DNA of 64,000 nt. It comes from Parvibacter caecicola (GTDB taxonomy: Bacteria > Actinomycetota > Coriobacteriia > Coriobacteriales > Eggerthellaceae). The notes beneath the pieces are model-generated. The model saw only the letters and a program-made list of their open reading frames with translations, was not told the origin of the DNA and did no database searches. Location of the stretch: NCBI RefSeq assembly GCF_003725335.1, contig NZ_QIBY01000001.1, forward strand, positions 186,001 to 250,000, given 5' to 3'. Shown one piece after another: positions 18,192 to 28,689 of the stretch (within the stretch, counting starts at the first letter, position 1; each line of letters opens with the position of its first letter). The translations under genes and the position numbers were made by a program.

Positions 18192-20591
18192 CTAATCTGC
18201 GCGAACGGCACTGCGCCGTACCAAATAGCAATGGTGCACCTTCGGCGTGCGCTCGAAATCGGCGGGGATGGTGAGCGCGGTGATGTCTTCCAGCTGCACC
18301 CCGTAGCGGGCAAGTTCCTCCACAGCGGGCTTGAAGGACTTGAGGTTGCAGCTGAACACCGCCACGCCCCCCTTCGCCAGAAGACGGCTGACGCCGATCA
18401 GCAGCTCCACGTGGTCGCGCTGCACGTCCCAGCTGCGCTGCCCCATGGCCTTCGAGTTCGAGAAGGTGGGCGGGTCCACGAAGATGAGGTCGAAGATTTG
18501 GCGCTCGCGGCGCGCCTGGGTGATCCAGGCCAGCACGTCGGCCCGCACCAAACGGTGGGGGCTGGCTTCCTTACCCCGCGCCCCAGGGCCCCGTTGCGGC
18601 TTCCGTTCGGCGAAAGCCGGCTCCGCGCCGTTCAGCCGCAGGTTCTCGGCCGCCCAATCCAGATAGGTTTGGGACAGGTCCACCGTGGTGGTGGTCGCAG
18701 CCCCGCCCAAAACGGCGTGCACCGTGGCGGCACCGGTGTAGGCGAACAAATTGAGGAAGCAGGTGCCGCGGGCCATGGCCCCCACCAGCTGGCGGGTGAG
18801 GCGGTGATCCAAGAACAGCCCCGTGTCCAGGTAAGAGGTGAAGTCAACGCGGAAAAGCCCGCGCTCTTCCGCACGGCTCTGGGGGCCGAACAGTTGCAGC
18901 CCCTGCTTTGCCACGGCCGTTGCCAGGGGGGCCGCGGTGGGTAGGAAGGTCTCTTCCGCTGTGAAGGCCACGTAGCTGCGCTGGCCGCCATCCGCGTACT
19001 GGGAACCGCCCTTGCCGTGGCTGCGCACCTTCGAGAACACGTGGTCGGGGCGAAGCCCCAGCACCGCCGGCACAATGGCCAGCACGTCGCTGAAGCGCTG
19101 CCGCGCTACGGCCGCATCGATGGTCTTCGGCGCCTGGTATTCGGCCACCATGCAATAGGTTTTGCCGGCGCTCTCCCCCGCCCCTTCGTACACGTCCACC
19201 GAGCAGCTGTACTCCGGCAGGTCGCGGTCGTACACGCGGTAGCAGGAAACCTTCTCCCGCTTGGCCCACTTGCGCCGCTGGCGGGCCATCTTGGCAAGGC
19301 GACTGGCGAACTGGGCCGCCCCCTTGTCGTACACCGCCACCTTCTGCTCCCCATCGCCGTGAGGGCTGGGCACCAGGATGGCCTCAAGGGCCGCAGGGGC
19401 GGCCGCGCGCACCGCCAGCACCGCCTGCTGGTCGCCCGCCCGCAGGTTCTCCCGCGCCTCAGGGGCGCTGCCGAAGGGCTGGTCCAAGGCGCTTTCCGCA
19501 GCACTGGCGAACACCGATGACGGGGGCGCCAGGCGGCAGGCCTCCACGAAGGCGGCCTCTTCGGCACGGGCGCGGGCGTCTTCCACCGAATGGTCGGAAG
19601 GGCGCGCCCAGGCCACCAGCAAACGGCCCTCGTTGCCGGTCTTCGCCAGCTGCCGCTGGAACGCCTCCTGGCGCCCCTCTTCGGCCAGCTCCACGCTCAC
19701 GTTGCAGCCCAGCCCGGCGCGGCGGGCATGCATCCGCCCCCGGGCGATGGAGGGGGAAGACGCCGAAAGCCCCAGCAGCCGCAGCAGGCCTTCCGCCTGC
19801 TGCAGGCCCTTCTCGAAGCGATCGTCCGCCTCGGCCAAAAGGGCGTCCCATGCATCCTGCGAAAACGCGGCCCAACCGAAGAAACCCCAGCTGCTGCGGC
19901 TGATGCCCGGCGCGCCGTCAAAGGCCGCCAGCGCCGCTTCCACCAAAAGCAGCTCCTCGTTGCAGGAGGGGTCGAGGAAACCGCAGCCGTCCCGGTAGAG
20001 GCGCGGCCAATCCGCCAGCGCCAGCAGCGCCGCCGCTTGGCCGATGGCGCGGGGGGCGTGGGCCCCGTCCGCCTCGTCCAGGTAGCCGCGGCGATGCAGC
20101 GAGGCGCCGCTGAGGTTCAGCGACACCACCGCCTTTTCGTCCCGCAGCCGCACCTCGATGGCGGCATCGGGGGCCTGGGGGTTCACGTCCGGCCGCCAGC
20201 CGGCGCCCTGGCTGAGGGCATCGCACAGGGCGTCTTTCACCTTGAGGGCGGTGAACTGGCTGTTGCGCAGCTGGCCGTTGGTGCCCTTGGCGCTCACCGC
20301 CACGGTGGCGCCCTTGCGCAGGATGGCGGCCCAATCCAGTGCCCGCGCGCCGGCGTAGAGCTGATCGGCATCGGCAGCCGCCACGCGCCCCAGCACCAGC
20401 GTCACATTGCCCGCCAGCCGCGACCACAAGCAGGTGCGCAGCGCCGTTGTCGCTTCACCGAAGAAGGCAGCGCCGCCCTTCAAGGGGCGCACCCGCTTGC
20501 AACCGAGTGCCTTCAGCTCGGCCGCCAGCAGCGCCTCCGCCCCCGGAGGGCAGGTGGCGAAGAATTCAAAGGTGGGGGCAGGTGCGGTCAT
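18192..20591 (-). CDS. rlmKL: 23S rRNA methyltransferase RlmKL-like, with degenerate RlmL half
   Basis: In E. coli this two-enzyme fusion makes m2G2445 (RlmL, N-terminal half) and m7G2069 (RlmK, C-terminal half) in 23S rRNA. Here the THUMP region (about 50-165) is followed by an RlmL-like core in which the SAM motif DPMCGSGT has become DPSCNEEL and the catalytic NPPYGER region reads ARPSDHSVED. The neighbouring RlmL landmarks (VEAAL, GAPGISRSSWGFFGWA, ARRAGLG) are kept, so the alignment is firm. The RlmK half looks intact: LPEYSCSVDVY, YLDTGLFLDHR, FLNLFAYTGAATVHA, VDPPTFSNSKAM. The ATG at 20591 with GGAG six bases upstream gives 799 residues; two ATGs lie slightly upstream. Confidence 0.88.
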   Translation of the reverse strand: MTAPAPTFEFFATCPPGAEALLAAELKALGCKRVRPLKGGAAFFGEATTALRTCLWSRLAGNVTLVLGRVAAADADQLYAGARALDWAAILRKGATVAVSAKGTNGQLRNSQFTALKVKDALCDALSQGAGWRPDVNPQAPDAAIEVRLRDEKAVVSLNLSGASLHRRGYLDEADGAHAPRAIGQAAALLALADWPRLYRDGCGFLDPSCNEELLLVEAALAAFDGAPGISRSSWGFFGWAAFSQDAWDALLAEADDRFEKGLQQAEGLLRLLGLSASSPSIARGRMHARRAGLGCNVSVELAEEGRQEAFQRQLAKTGNEGRLLVAWARPSDHSVEDARARAEEAAFVEACRLAPPSSVFASAAESALDQPFGSAPEARENLRAGDQQAVLAVRAAAPAALEAILVPSPHGDGEQKVAVYDKGAAQFASRLAKMARQRRKWAKREKVSCYRVYDRDLPEYSCSVDVYEGAGESAGKTYCMVAEYQAPKTIDAAVARQRFSDVLAIVPAVLGLRPDHVFSKVRSHGKGGSQYADGGQRSYVAFTAEETFLPTAAPLATAVAKQGLQLFGPQSRAEERGLFRVDFTSYLDTGLFLDHRLTRQLVGAMARGTCFLNLFAYTGAATVHAVLGGAATTTTVDLSQTYLDWAAENLRLNGAEPAFAERKPQRGPGARGKEASPHRLVRADVLAWITQARRERQIFDLIFVDPPTFSNSKAMGQRSWDVQRDHVELLIGVSRLLAKGGVAVFSCNLKSFKPAVEELARYGVQLEDITALTIPADFERTPKVHHCYLVRRSAVRAD

Positions 20592-20625
20592 GGGCATCTC
20601 CATTGCGTTTCGGGGGCTATCAGCA

Positions 20626-20650
20626 AAGACGCCCGCGGAGCGGGCGTCTT
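20626..20650 (-). terminator. Hairpin terminator after rpoD
   Basis: A 10-base-pair stem AAGACGCCCG / CGGGCGTCTT with loop CGGAG, between rpoD and rlmKL. There is no real T-run, so it may be leaky. Confidence 0.6.
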
Positions 20651-20655
20651 CGAGG

Positions 20656-21942
<1,287 letters not shown>

Positions 21943-22029
21943 GCTGTCTCCTTTCTATTGTGAAAATGGACACAGCTTCGCCATAGTAGGGCGCAAGCCG
22001 CAAATATCTACATTACCACAGAGAAACGG

Positions 22030-24354
22030 CTACAACAAGTCCAATGGGTCAATGTCCACGGCCACGTTGGCCCGCTTGTCCGCCTTTCGCTGGCGGAAAA
22101 AGCCCAGCAGTAAAGGCGAGATGTCGCTGCCCTGGGGGCACTTCACCACGATGTGCCAGCGCCAGGCCCCCCGTAGCCGCTCCAGCACGCAGGGCACCGG
22201 CGCCAAGAGCTGCCAGCTGTCCCCCACCTGGTCGCGGATCAGCACCTCCAACTGCCGGTGCAGCTGGGCCGCCACGTCCTTCACGTCGTCCAGCGACGGG
22301 CCCCATATAAGTATGTTGGCCATGCGCACGTAGGGCGGGTAGCTGAAAAGGCGCCGCTTTTGCAGCTCGCCCGCCACGAACCAGTCCCGCGCGTAGCGGG
22401 CGGCCCCCATGATGGCGGCCGAAGAGGGCTCGTAGGTTTGCACCAGCACCTGCCCGGGCACGTCCCCCCGTCCGGCACGGCCGGCCACCTGCTCGATGAG
22501 GTTGAAGGTGCGCTCGGCGGCGCGGAAGTCGGGCAGGTTCAGCTGGGTGTCGGCGTTGATTACCCCCACCAGGGCCACATCGTCGAAATCTAGCCCCTTC
22601 GCGATCATCTGGGTGCCCAAAAGCACCGCCCTGGGTTGGGCGCCGAAGGCCTGCAGCAGCCGCTCGTGGGCCCCCTTGAAACGGGTGGTGTCGGCGTCCA
22701 TGCGGATGATGGGCACCTCGGGCCCCGCCTCCGGCATGGCGTCCAGCAAGGCGCGCAGGTCCGCTTCCACCCGCTGGGTGCCGGCGCCGAACTTCTTGAG
22801 ATAGGGCGAGCCGCACTCCGGGCACTTCGGCGGCACCGGGGCGCTGTAGCCGCAATGGTGGCACACCAGCTTGGCGCCGTCCTCGTGGTACGTGAGCGAG
22901 GTGGCGCACGAAGGGCAGCTGGGCACGAAGCCGCAGTCGCGGCACAGCAGAAATTTCGCGAACCCCCGCTGGTTAAGCAGCAGCACCGCTTTGCGACCGG
23001 CGGCAAGCGTGTCGGCCAGGGCGCAGGTGAGGGCGCCGGAGAACATGGAGCGGGAGCCAGCCGAGAACTCGCGGGCCATGTCCACCACCTCGATGGGAGG
23101 CAGCGGCTTTCCGTTGGTGCGGTGTGGCATGGCGGCCCGGCGCCAGCGGCCGTCGCGCCCCAGGCGCTCCAGCGTTTCGATGGAAGGGGTGGCCGACCCC
23201 AGCACCACGGTGCCACCGGCCCGCTCCATCATCCAAAGCGCTACGTCCACCGCCCGGTAACGGGGCTGGCTCTCCTGCTTGTAGGTGCTCTCGTGCTCTT
23301 CGTCTATAACCACAAGCCCCACGTTGGCCAGCGGCGCGAACAGGGCGCTGCGGGCCCCCACCACCACATCGGCCCCGCCGCTTTGGATGAACTGCCACTG
23401 GTCGAAACGCTCGCCGGCGCTCATGCGGGAGTGCATCACCGCCACACGGTTGCCGAAGCGGGCGCGGAAGCGCCCCACCGTCTGAGGGGTGAGGGAAATC
23501 TCGGGCACCAGCACGATGGCGGTGCGCCCCTCCGCCAGCACCGCCGAGATGGCCTGCAGGTACACCTCCGTCTTGCCGGAGCCGGTGACGCCGTCCAGCA
23601 CCACCACCGAGCCGTCGCGGGCCGCACGGGCCTCGTTTATCACTTTCAGGGCGTTTTGCTGATCGGGCAGAAGCGGCAGCGGCTCTTGCACCGACGCCCC
23701 TTCCGGCAGCGCTTCGGCCGCCCCGCGCATCCGGCGGCGCGCCTCCACCGCAACAAGCCCGCGGTCCGCCAGCGCCTTGCAGGGGGCGGAAGCACTGCCC
23801 ACCTGTTGGTTCAACTGCCCCATGTTCAGCGAGCCGCCAGCCGCCGCCAGCGCTTCCACCACCTGCCGCTGCTTCACGGCGGTTTTGGAAAGTTGCTCTA
23901 GCGCTTCCTCCGCCGGCGCCGTCAGCACCGCCCAGCGCTCTTCCACTTCCCCCACCGCCGGCGCCTCCAGCCGCTGGCCGCGGGGGCCGTTCACCAGATG
24001 CGGCACCCCTCCGGGCGGCGTGAACAGCCGCACGCAGGCGGAAAGCGGCGCGATGTAGCGGTCCGCCAGAAACTGGGCGCACGCGGCCCCCTCCTCGTCG
24101 AAGAAGGGGCCCGCCAGCACCCGTGTCACGCCCTTGAGCTTTCGGGGATCCACCGGGCAGGCAGCCTCGGTTTCCCAGCGGTCCACGGCGATCACGAAGC
24201 CCACCGCCTTGCGGCTGCCCAAGGGCACCAGCACCGCATTGCCCACCGAAACCGGCTCGCCGTCGGCGGCGCAGCCGTCCGCCAGCCCGTAGGCGTAGGG
24301 GCTGTCCAGCGCTTGGGTGGGAATGTCCAGTATGACCGAGGCCGTTTGAATCAA
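22030..24354 (-). CDS. priA: Primosomal protein N' (replication restart helicase PriA)
   Basis: 3'-to-5' DNA helicase that reloads the replisome at stalled forks. The 774 residues contain an N-terminal DNA-binding domain, Walker A GVTGSGKTEVYLQA, the DEEH box in VVIDEEHESTYKQ, and the zinc domain with four CxxC pairs (CRDC, CPSC, CHHC, CPEC). Helicase motifs V and VI appear as GTQMIAKGLDFDDV and QVAGRAGRG. It starts 26 bases after metK on the same strand, so the two are probably co-transcribed from the riboswitch-controlled promoter. Confidence 0.95.
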   Translation of the reverse strand: MIQTASVILDIPTQALDSPYAYGLADGCAADGEPVSVGNAVLVPLGSRKAVGFVIAVDRWETEAACPVDPRKLKGVTRVLAGPFFDEEGAACAQFLADRYIAPLSACVRLFTPPGGVPHLVNGPRGQRLEAPAVGEVEERWAVLTAPAEEALEQLSKTAVKQRQVVEALAAAGGSLNMGQLNQQVGSASAPCKALADRGLVAVEARRRMRGAAEALPEGASVQEPLPLLPDQQNALKVINEARAARDGSVVVLDGVTGSGKTEVYLQAISAVLAEGRTAIVLVPEISLTPQTVGRFRARFGNRVAVMHSRMSAGERFDQWQFIQSGGADVVVGARSALFAPLANVGLVVIDEEHESTYKQESQPRYRAVDVALWMMERAGGTVVLGSATPSIETLERLGRDGRWRRAAMPHRTNGKPLPPIEVVDMAREFSAGSRSMFSGALTCALADTLAAGRKAVLLLNQRGFAKFLLCRDCGFVPSCPSCATSLTYHEDGAKLVCHHCGYSAPVPPKCPECGSPYLKKFGAGTQRVEADLRALLDAMPEAGPEVPIIRMDADTTRFKGAHERLLQAFGAQPRAVLLGTQMIAKGLDFDDVALVGVINADTQLNLPDFRAAERTFNLIEQVAGRAGRGDVPGQVLVQTYEPSSAAIMGAARYARDWFVAGELQKRRLFSYPPYVRMANILIWGPSLDDVKDVAAQLHRQLEVLIRDQVGDSWQLLAPVPCVLERLRGAWRWHIVVKCPQGSDISPLLLGFFRQRKADKRANVAVDIDPLDLL

Positions 24355-24379
24355 AGGAGCCCCTTATCGGCCGGCGCCG

Positions 24380-25642
24380 CTACTCAAGCCCGCAGGCCTG
24401 GCGCAGCTGCTGCACGCGATCGGTCTTCTCCCAGGTGAATTCGGGAAGTTCGCGGCCGAAGTGGCCGTAGGCGGCGGTTTTGCGATAGATGGGGCGACGC
24501 AGGTCCAGCGCGTCGATGATAGCGCCGGGGCGCAGGTCGAACACCTGGGCCACCGCCTGCTGGATCTGTTGCTCGGGCACGTGATTGGTGCCGAAGGTGT
24601 CCACCATCACCGAAACCGGGCTGGCCACGCCGATGGCATAGGCCACCTGCACCTCGCAGCGGTCGGCCAAGCCGGCGGCCACCACGTTCTTGGCCACCCA
24701 GCGGGCGGCGTAGGCGGCAGAGCGGTCCACCTTGGTGCAGTCCTTGCCCGAGAAGGCGCCGCCGCCGTGGCGTCCCATGCCGCCGTAGGTGTCCACGATG
24801 ATCTTGCGGCCGGTGAGGCCGGAGTCGCCCATGGGGCCGCCCACCACGAAGCGACCGGTGGGGTTGATGTGAATCTGGGCATCGTCCGCCAGCGCCACGC
24901 CTTCCGCTTCCAGCACCGGGTTTATCACGTTGTCGATGATGGCCTCCCGCAGGGTTTGCTGGTCTACCTCTTCGCCGTGCTGGGTGGAAACCACCACCTT
25001 CTCGACGCAGGTGGGTTTGCCGTCCACGTAGCGCACCGTCACCTGGGTTTTGCCGTCGGGGCGCAGGAAGTCCAGCGTTTTGTTCTTGCGCACCTCGGTG
25101 AGGCGCTCGGCCATGCGATGGGCCAGGTAAATGGGCATGGGCATGAGAGTGGAGGTTTCGTTGCAGGCGAACCCGAACATCATGCCCTGGTCGCCGGCGC
25201 CCACCGTCTCGTAGGGGTCGGCCGCCTGGCCGTGCTGGGCCTCCCACGACTCGTCCACGCCCTGGGCGATGTCGGGGCTCTGGCCGTGGATGGCGTTCAG
25301 CACGCCGCAGGTGGTGGCGTCGAAGCCGTACTTGGCGCGGTCGTAGCCGATGTCGGCCACCACTTCCCGCACGATGCCGGGCACGTCCACGTAGGCCTGG
25401 GTGCGAATCTCGCCGGCCACCACCACCATGCCGGTGGTGGTGAGGGTTTCGCAGGCGCAGCGCACCTTATCCACATCGGCGGGCTGGCCGTCGGGGGCCA
25501 CGTAGCCCTGGGCCTGAAGCTCTATCTCCTTCGCCAAAATGGCGTCCAAAATGGCGTCGGAAATCTGGTCGCACATTTTGTCCGGGTGCCCTTCGGTCAC
25601 CGACTCGGACGTGAACAGATACGTGTTGGAACGCTCTTCCAT
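24380..25642 (-). CDS. metK: S-adenosylmethionine synthetase
   Basis: Makes SAM from methionine and ATP. The 420 residues contain [21 protein letters not shown] (the GAGDQG signature) and [19 protein letters not shown] (the P-loop-like signature), all canonical. The ATG is preceded by AAGGAGGAG. A SAM-I-type riboswitch lies immediately upstream, its last helix touching the ribosome-binding site. priA follows closely. Confidence 0.97.
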   Translation of the reverse strand: MEERSNTYLFTSESVTEGHPDKMCDQISDAILDAILAKEIELQAQGYVAPDGQPADVDKVRCACETLTTTGMVVVAGEIRTQAYVDVPGIVREVVADIGYDRAKYGFDATTCGVLNAIHGQSPDIAQGVDESWEAQHGQAADPYETVGAGDQGMMFGFACNETSTLMPMPIYLAHRMAERLTEVRKNKTLDFLRPDGKTQVTVRYVDGKPTCVEKVVVSTQHGEEVDQQTLREAIIDNVINPVLEAEGVALADDAQIHINPTGRFVVGGPMGDSGLTGRKIIVDTYGGMGRHGGGAFSGKDCTKVDRSAAYAARWVAKNVVAAGLADRCEVQVAYAIGVASPVSVMVDTFGTNHVPEQQIQQAVAQVFDLRPGAIIDALDLRRPIYRKTAAYGHFGRELPEFTWEKTDRVQQLRQACGLE

Positions 25643-25653
25643 GAAGCTCCTCC

Positions 25654-25758
25654 TTCATCGATGCTGGCCGGACCACCTTTAAGAGGGCCGTTTGGGAGCC
25701 GCCCCTTAGGTTGGTGTCGGGATCGTAAAGCCAGCTCTCTCCCCCGACTCTGGATAAA
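25654..25758 (-). promoter_or_regulatory. SAM riboswitch (SAM-I / S-box type) of metK
   Basis: About 105 bases of metK leader. The closing helix P1 pairs UUUAUC with GAUGAA (one G-U pair). Conserved S-box pieces appear in order: CAGAG after P1, GGGGGAGAGAGCUGGC, a loop with ACGA, CACCAACC, then AAAGGUG and CCAGCA before the 3' strand of P1. The 3' strand of P1 directly abuts the ribosome-binding site (GAUGAA-GGAGGAG), so ligand binding would hide it: control at translation rather than by a terminator, none of which is visible. The similarity was judged by eye. Confidence 0.78.
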
Positions 25759-25824
25759 CGGGTGCGCTTTGGGCACAAAGCCAGATGTTAGCGGTTGGCA
25801 GCGCCCTTGGCAAGGCGGCTTTTC

Positions 25825-26415
25825 TCAGCGGAGCACAACGGGCCTGAACGCCAGCGCGCCGCCCGCCTGCTGCTCCACCGTGGCTATCAGCTGCTCCAGC
25901 GGGGTGTCCTGGTCGTACTTGAACCAGTGCAGGAACACCGAGAACACGCCACCCAGGTAGTAGCGGGCCAGGTACTCGGCCGCCAGCGCGCGCTCGGGGT
26001 CGTCGGCCTCAGAGCCGTGCAGCTCTTCGAAAATGGCCGGCTGCACCATGTCGATGATGGCCTCCATGGGCACCGAGTTCAGCAGCCGCTCGTAGATCAC
26101 CGGGTCCTCTTCGGTGAGGTCGCGGAAGGCCAGCAGCACGCGGCGCAGATCGATGACGTCCCCTGGCTGCCCCGACGAGCGCAGCGCCGCTGCCACTAAG
26201 TGCTCCAGAAGCTCGCGCACTTCGGCGTCCACCAAATCGTCGATGGAGCTGAAGTGCAGGTAGAAGGTTTTGCGGTCGATGTCCGCCTCGCTGGCCAGCC
26301 CCGACACCGTAATGGCCTTCAAGGGCCCCTGCTCCAGCTTGCGGCGAAACGCCTCCCGAATGGCGCGGCGGGTTTTCACCACCCGTCGGTCCAGCTTTTT
26401 AACCGCCTTTTCCAT
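25825..26415 (-). CDS. TetR-family transcriptional regulator
   Basis: A 196-residue regulator. The N-terminal helix-turn-helix reads TVSGLASEADIDRKTFYLHF (residues about 36-55), the standard TetR DNA-binding block; the C-terminal ligand domain resembles no particular subfamily to me. It is divergent from the radical SAM gene at 26724 with 308 bases between, so it probably controls that gene and itself. A 28-base palindrome (26550-26577) between them could be its operator. Confidence 0.85.
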   Translation of the reverse strand: MEKAVKKLDRRVVKTRRAIREAFRRKLEQGPLKAITVSGLASEADIDRKTFYLHFSSIDDLVDAEVRELLEHLVAAALRSSGQPGDVIDLRRVLLAFRDLTEEDPVIYERLLNSVPMEAIIDMVQPAIFEELHGSEADDPERALAAEYLARYYLGGVFSVFLHWFKYDQDTPLEQLIATVEQQAGGALAFRPVVLR

Positions 26416-26723
26416 GCGCGCTCCTGCCTGCTTCCGTCAGTTTTTGTTTCCCAGCTGTCACTGCAGCGGGCAAAGGTGAGTCCTATAATCACATAAAGTT
26501 ACGGGATAGGTGTGGATTATTTCCTAACTGATGATTTCTGTCAGCCAGCCGAAAACTCCCCCGCAAGGCAGTTTTCGCAAGGACAACGGAATGCAATCCC
26601 CGCCCCAACAACGCAGGGCGCAAAAGCGAAACAACTCCACGTCAATCCCATACTAAACCAATACTTCCCGGGCAACACCGCCGAAGGACCAAGGAGACAC
26701 GAAACAGACGAGGGAGTGATCGC
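26416..26723. promoter_or_regulatory. Divergent control region of TetR / radical SAM pair
   Basis: A 308-base region without a gene. It contains an inverted repeat CGAAAACT-N12-AGTTTTCG at 26550-26577 (perfect 8-base arms), a TATAAT on the plus strand at 26484-26489 without a clear -35 box, and the ribosome-binding site GAGGGAG before the radical SAM gene. Confidence 0.55.
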
Positions 26724-28271
26724 ATGAGGCCCATGGACTTCGCAATGCGCGCAACGGCAAACAAACTGGTGGATTATCTGTGTGACGACCCCGAAAACCA
26801 CATGCAGTCGATGTTCGACAAGCTGAACGCCATCTCCCCCGATGCCCTGTTCCCCTCCCAGCGCGAGGCCTTCCGCCGCGTCATCGAGGACAAGAACAAC
26901 ATGTACGACCTGCTGATGCGCGTGATGGCCCTGAACCCCGCTGTGCGCAACGACCTGCTGAAAACCTTCCTGGTGGAGGGCAACCTCATCGCCTGGGGCA
27001 AGCAGGAGAAGGCGCGCGAGAAATACCGGTGCAACATCCCCTGGGCCATCCTGCTCGACCCCACCAGCGCCTGCAACCTCCATTGCACCGGCTGCTGGGC
27101 GGCGGAGTACGGCCACAAGCTGAACCTTTCGTTCGAGACCATCGACTCCATCATCACCCAGGGCAAGCAGCTGGGCTGCCACATCTACATCTACACCGGC
27201 GGCGAGCCGCTGGTGCGCAAGCGCGACCTCATCCGCCTGTGCGAGAAGCACCCGGACTGCGCGTTTCTGTGCTTCACCAACTCCACCCTCATCGACGAGG
27301 AGTTCTGCCAGGAAATGCTGCGAGTGAAGAACTTCGTGCCGGCCATCTCGGCCGAAGGGGACGAGGCCGCCACCGACGGGCGCCGCGGCGACGGCGTGTA
27401 CCAGAAGGTGGACGCGGCCATGGACCTGCTGAAGTCCCACGGGCTGCCCTTCGGCGTGTCCATCTGCTACACCTCCGCCAACGCCGACTCCGTGGCCAGC
27501 GACGAGTACTTCGATTGGCTGATCGACAAAGGCGCCCTGTTCGCCTGGATCTTCACCTTCATGCCGGTGGGCAAAGACGCCCCCACAACCCTCATGCCCA
27601 CCACCGAGCAGCGGGTGAAGCTCTACGAGTTCAACCGCCACGTGCGGGAAACCAAGCCCATCCTCACGCTGGACTTCCAGCACGACGGCGAGTTCGTGGG
27701 CGGCTGCATCGCCGGCGGGCGCCGTTACCTGCACATCAACGCGGCCGGCGACGTGGAGCCCTGCGTGTTCATCCACTACTCCAACGCCAATATCCACGAT
27801 ATGTCGCTTTTGGACTGCCTGCGCTCCCCCATCTTCATGCAGTATTACGAGAACCAGCCCTTCAACGACAACTTCCTGCGGCCGTGCCCCATGCTGGAGA
27901 ACCCCGACTGCCTGGTGGAGATGGTGGAGAAATCCGGCGCCCACTGCACCGATTTGCAGTCGCAGGAAAGCGCCCAGGAGCTGGCGGACAAGTGCCGCCC
28001 CGCCGCGGCCGATTGGGCGCCGATGGCAGAGGCCATCTGGACCGACGAGGCCGACCCGCGCGCCGCTGAGCGCCATCGCGACGATTTGGGGCAAGCGGAC
28101 AGCGACCAGGACCTGCACAAGCGCCAAGGGCGGCAGCTGCGCAGCGCCTTCGACCCGGCCCGCGACAAGCGGCTGCCGAATTGGGACGGCGCCGCCGAGG
28201 CTATGGCGGCAAGCGAAGAGCGCATCCGCCGCGCCCAGGAGGCCCACCGCCAGCAAATCGCTGCCGAATAG
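26724..28271 (+). CDS. Radical SAM protein with C-terminal cysteine-rich region
   Basis: A 515-residue radical SAM enzyme of unknown substrate. Residues 1-105 are helical and without recognised similarity. The cluster motif is SACNLHCTGCW (CxxxCxxC, near residue 115), followed by YIYTGGEPLVRK, the GGEP SAM-binding motif. A later segment has CIAGGRRYLHINAAGDVEPC, NPDCLVEMVEKSGAHC and further cysteines that suggest an auxiliary iron-sulfur cluster. The last 100 residues are charged and probably helical. No small peptide gene is evident beside it, so I cannot say whether it modifies a peptide. The ATG has GAGGGAG upstream. It is divergent from the TetR gene. Confidence 0.75.
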   Translation: MRPMDFAMRATANKLVDYLCDDPENHMQSMFDKLNAISPDALFPSQREAFRRVIEDKNNMYDLLMRVMALNPAVRNDLLKTFLVEGNLIAWGKQEKAREKYRCNIPWAILLDPTSACNLHCTGCWAAEYGHKLNLSFETIDSIITQGKQLGCHIYIYTGGEPLVRKRDLIRLCEKHPDCAFLCFTNSTLIDEEFCQEMLRVKNFVPAISAEGDEAATDGRRGDGVYQKVDAAMDLLKSHGLPFGVSICYTSANADSVASDEYFDWLIDKGALFAWIFTFMPVGKDAPTTLMPTTEQRVKLYEFNRHVRETKPILTLDFQHDGEFVGGCIAGGRRYLHINAAGDVEPCVFIHYSNANIHDMSLLDCLRSPIFMQYYENQPFNDNFLRPCPMLENPDCLVEMVEKSGAHCTDLQSQESAQELADKCRPAAADWAPMAEAIWTDEADPRAAERHRDDLGQADSDQDLHKRQGRQLRSAFDPARDKRLPNWDGAAEAMAASEERIRRAQEAHRQQIAAE

Positions 28272-28343
28272 GGGCTTGGAGCTCCGTTCTGCATCTGTTG
28301 CGTGAGGAGGGACTTGCTTCCCGACAATGCGGATAGATTGCAT

Positions 28344-28602
28344 GCGGGCCCTACCAAAGTCGCAATTTTGCGCTTGGGTACGCATTTTGTCAGCTTTGGT
28401 AGGGCCCGCGCTGTTTCTCGCTGCCCATCTGGCAGTTATTCTGAAACAAGGACTGTTTCTAACTGGGGAAACGCCACGTATTGCAGATTCGTAAAACCGG
28501 AAATTCCGTCGCGCCCTATCAAAGCTGCGAAAACACGCGCAGAAGCCTACCAAAGTCGCCAAAACATGCAGTGGTATCCGCGTTTTCGCGACTTCGGTAG
28601 GC
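28344..28602. repeat. Cluster of five related palindromic repeat units
   Basis: Most of the 418-base gap between the radical SAM gene and the toxin island. Five units match (C/G)CCTAYCRAAG(T/C)(C/T)G followed by an A-rich tail: plus orientation at 28349, 28514 and 28545, minus orientation at 28382-28404 and 28582-28602. Units 1 and 2 form a hairpin with perfect 16-base arms (28344-28359 and 28394-28409); units 4 and 5 form one with 21-base arms and few mismatches. No open frame with a ribosome-binding site lies here. Confidence 0.75.
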
Positions 28603-28689
28603 TCCCTTGCAGAGCCCATGCAACCGTCGGGAATCACGAAGCATTACAGCGCAGGAAGGTCTTTCCATGTAGTGATGAGCGAAAGCGCC

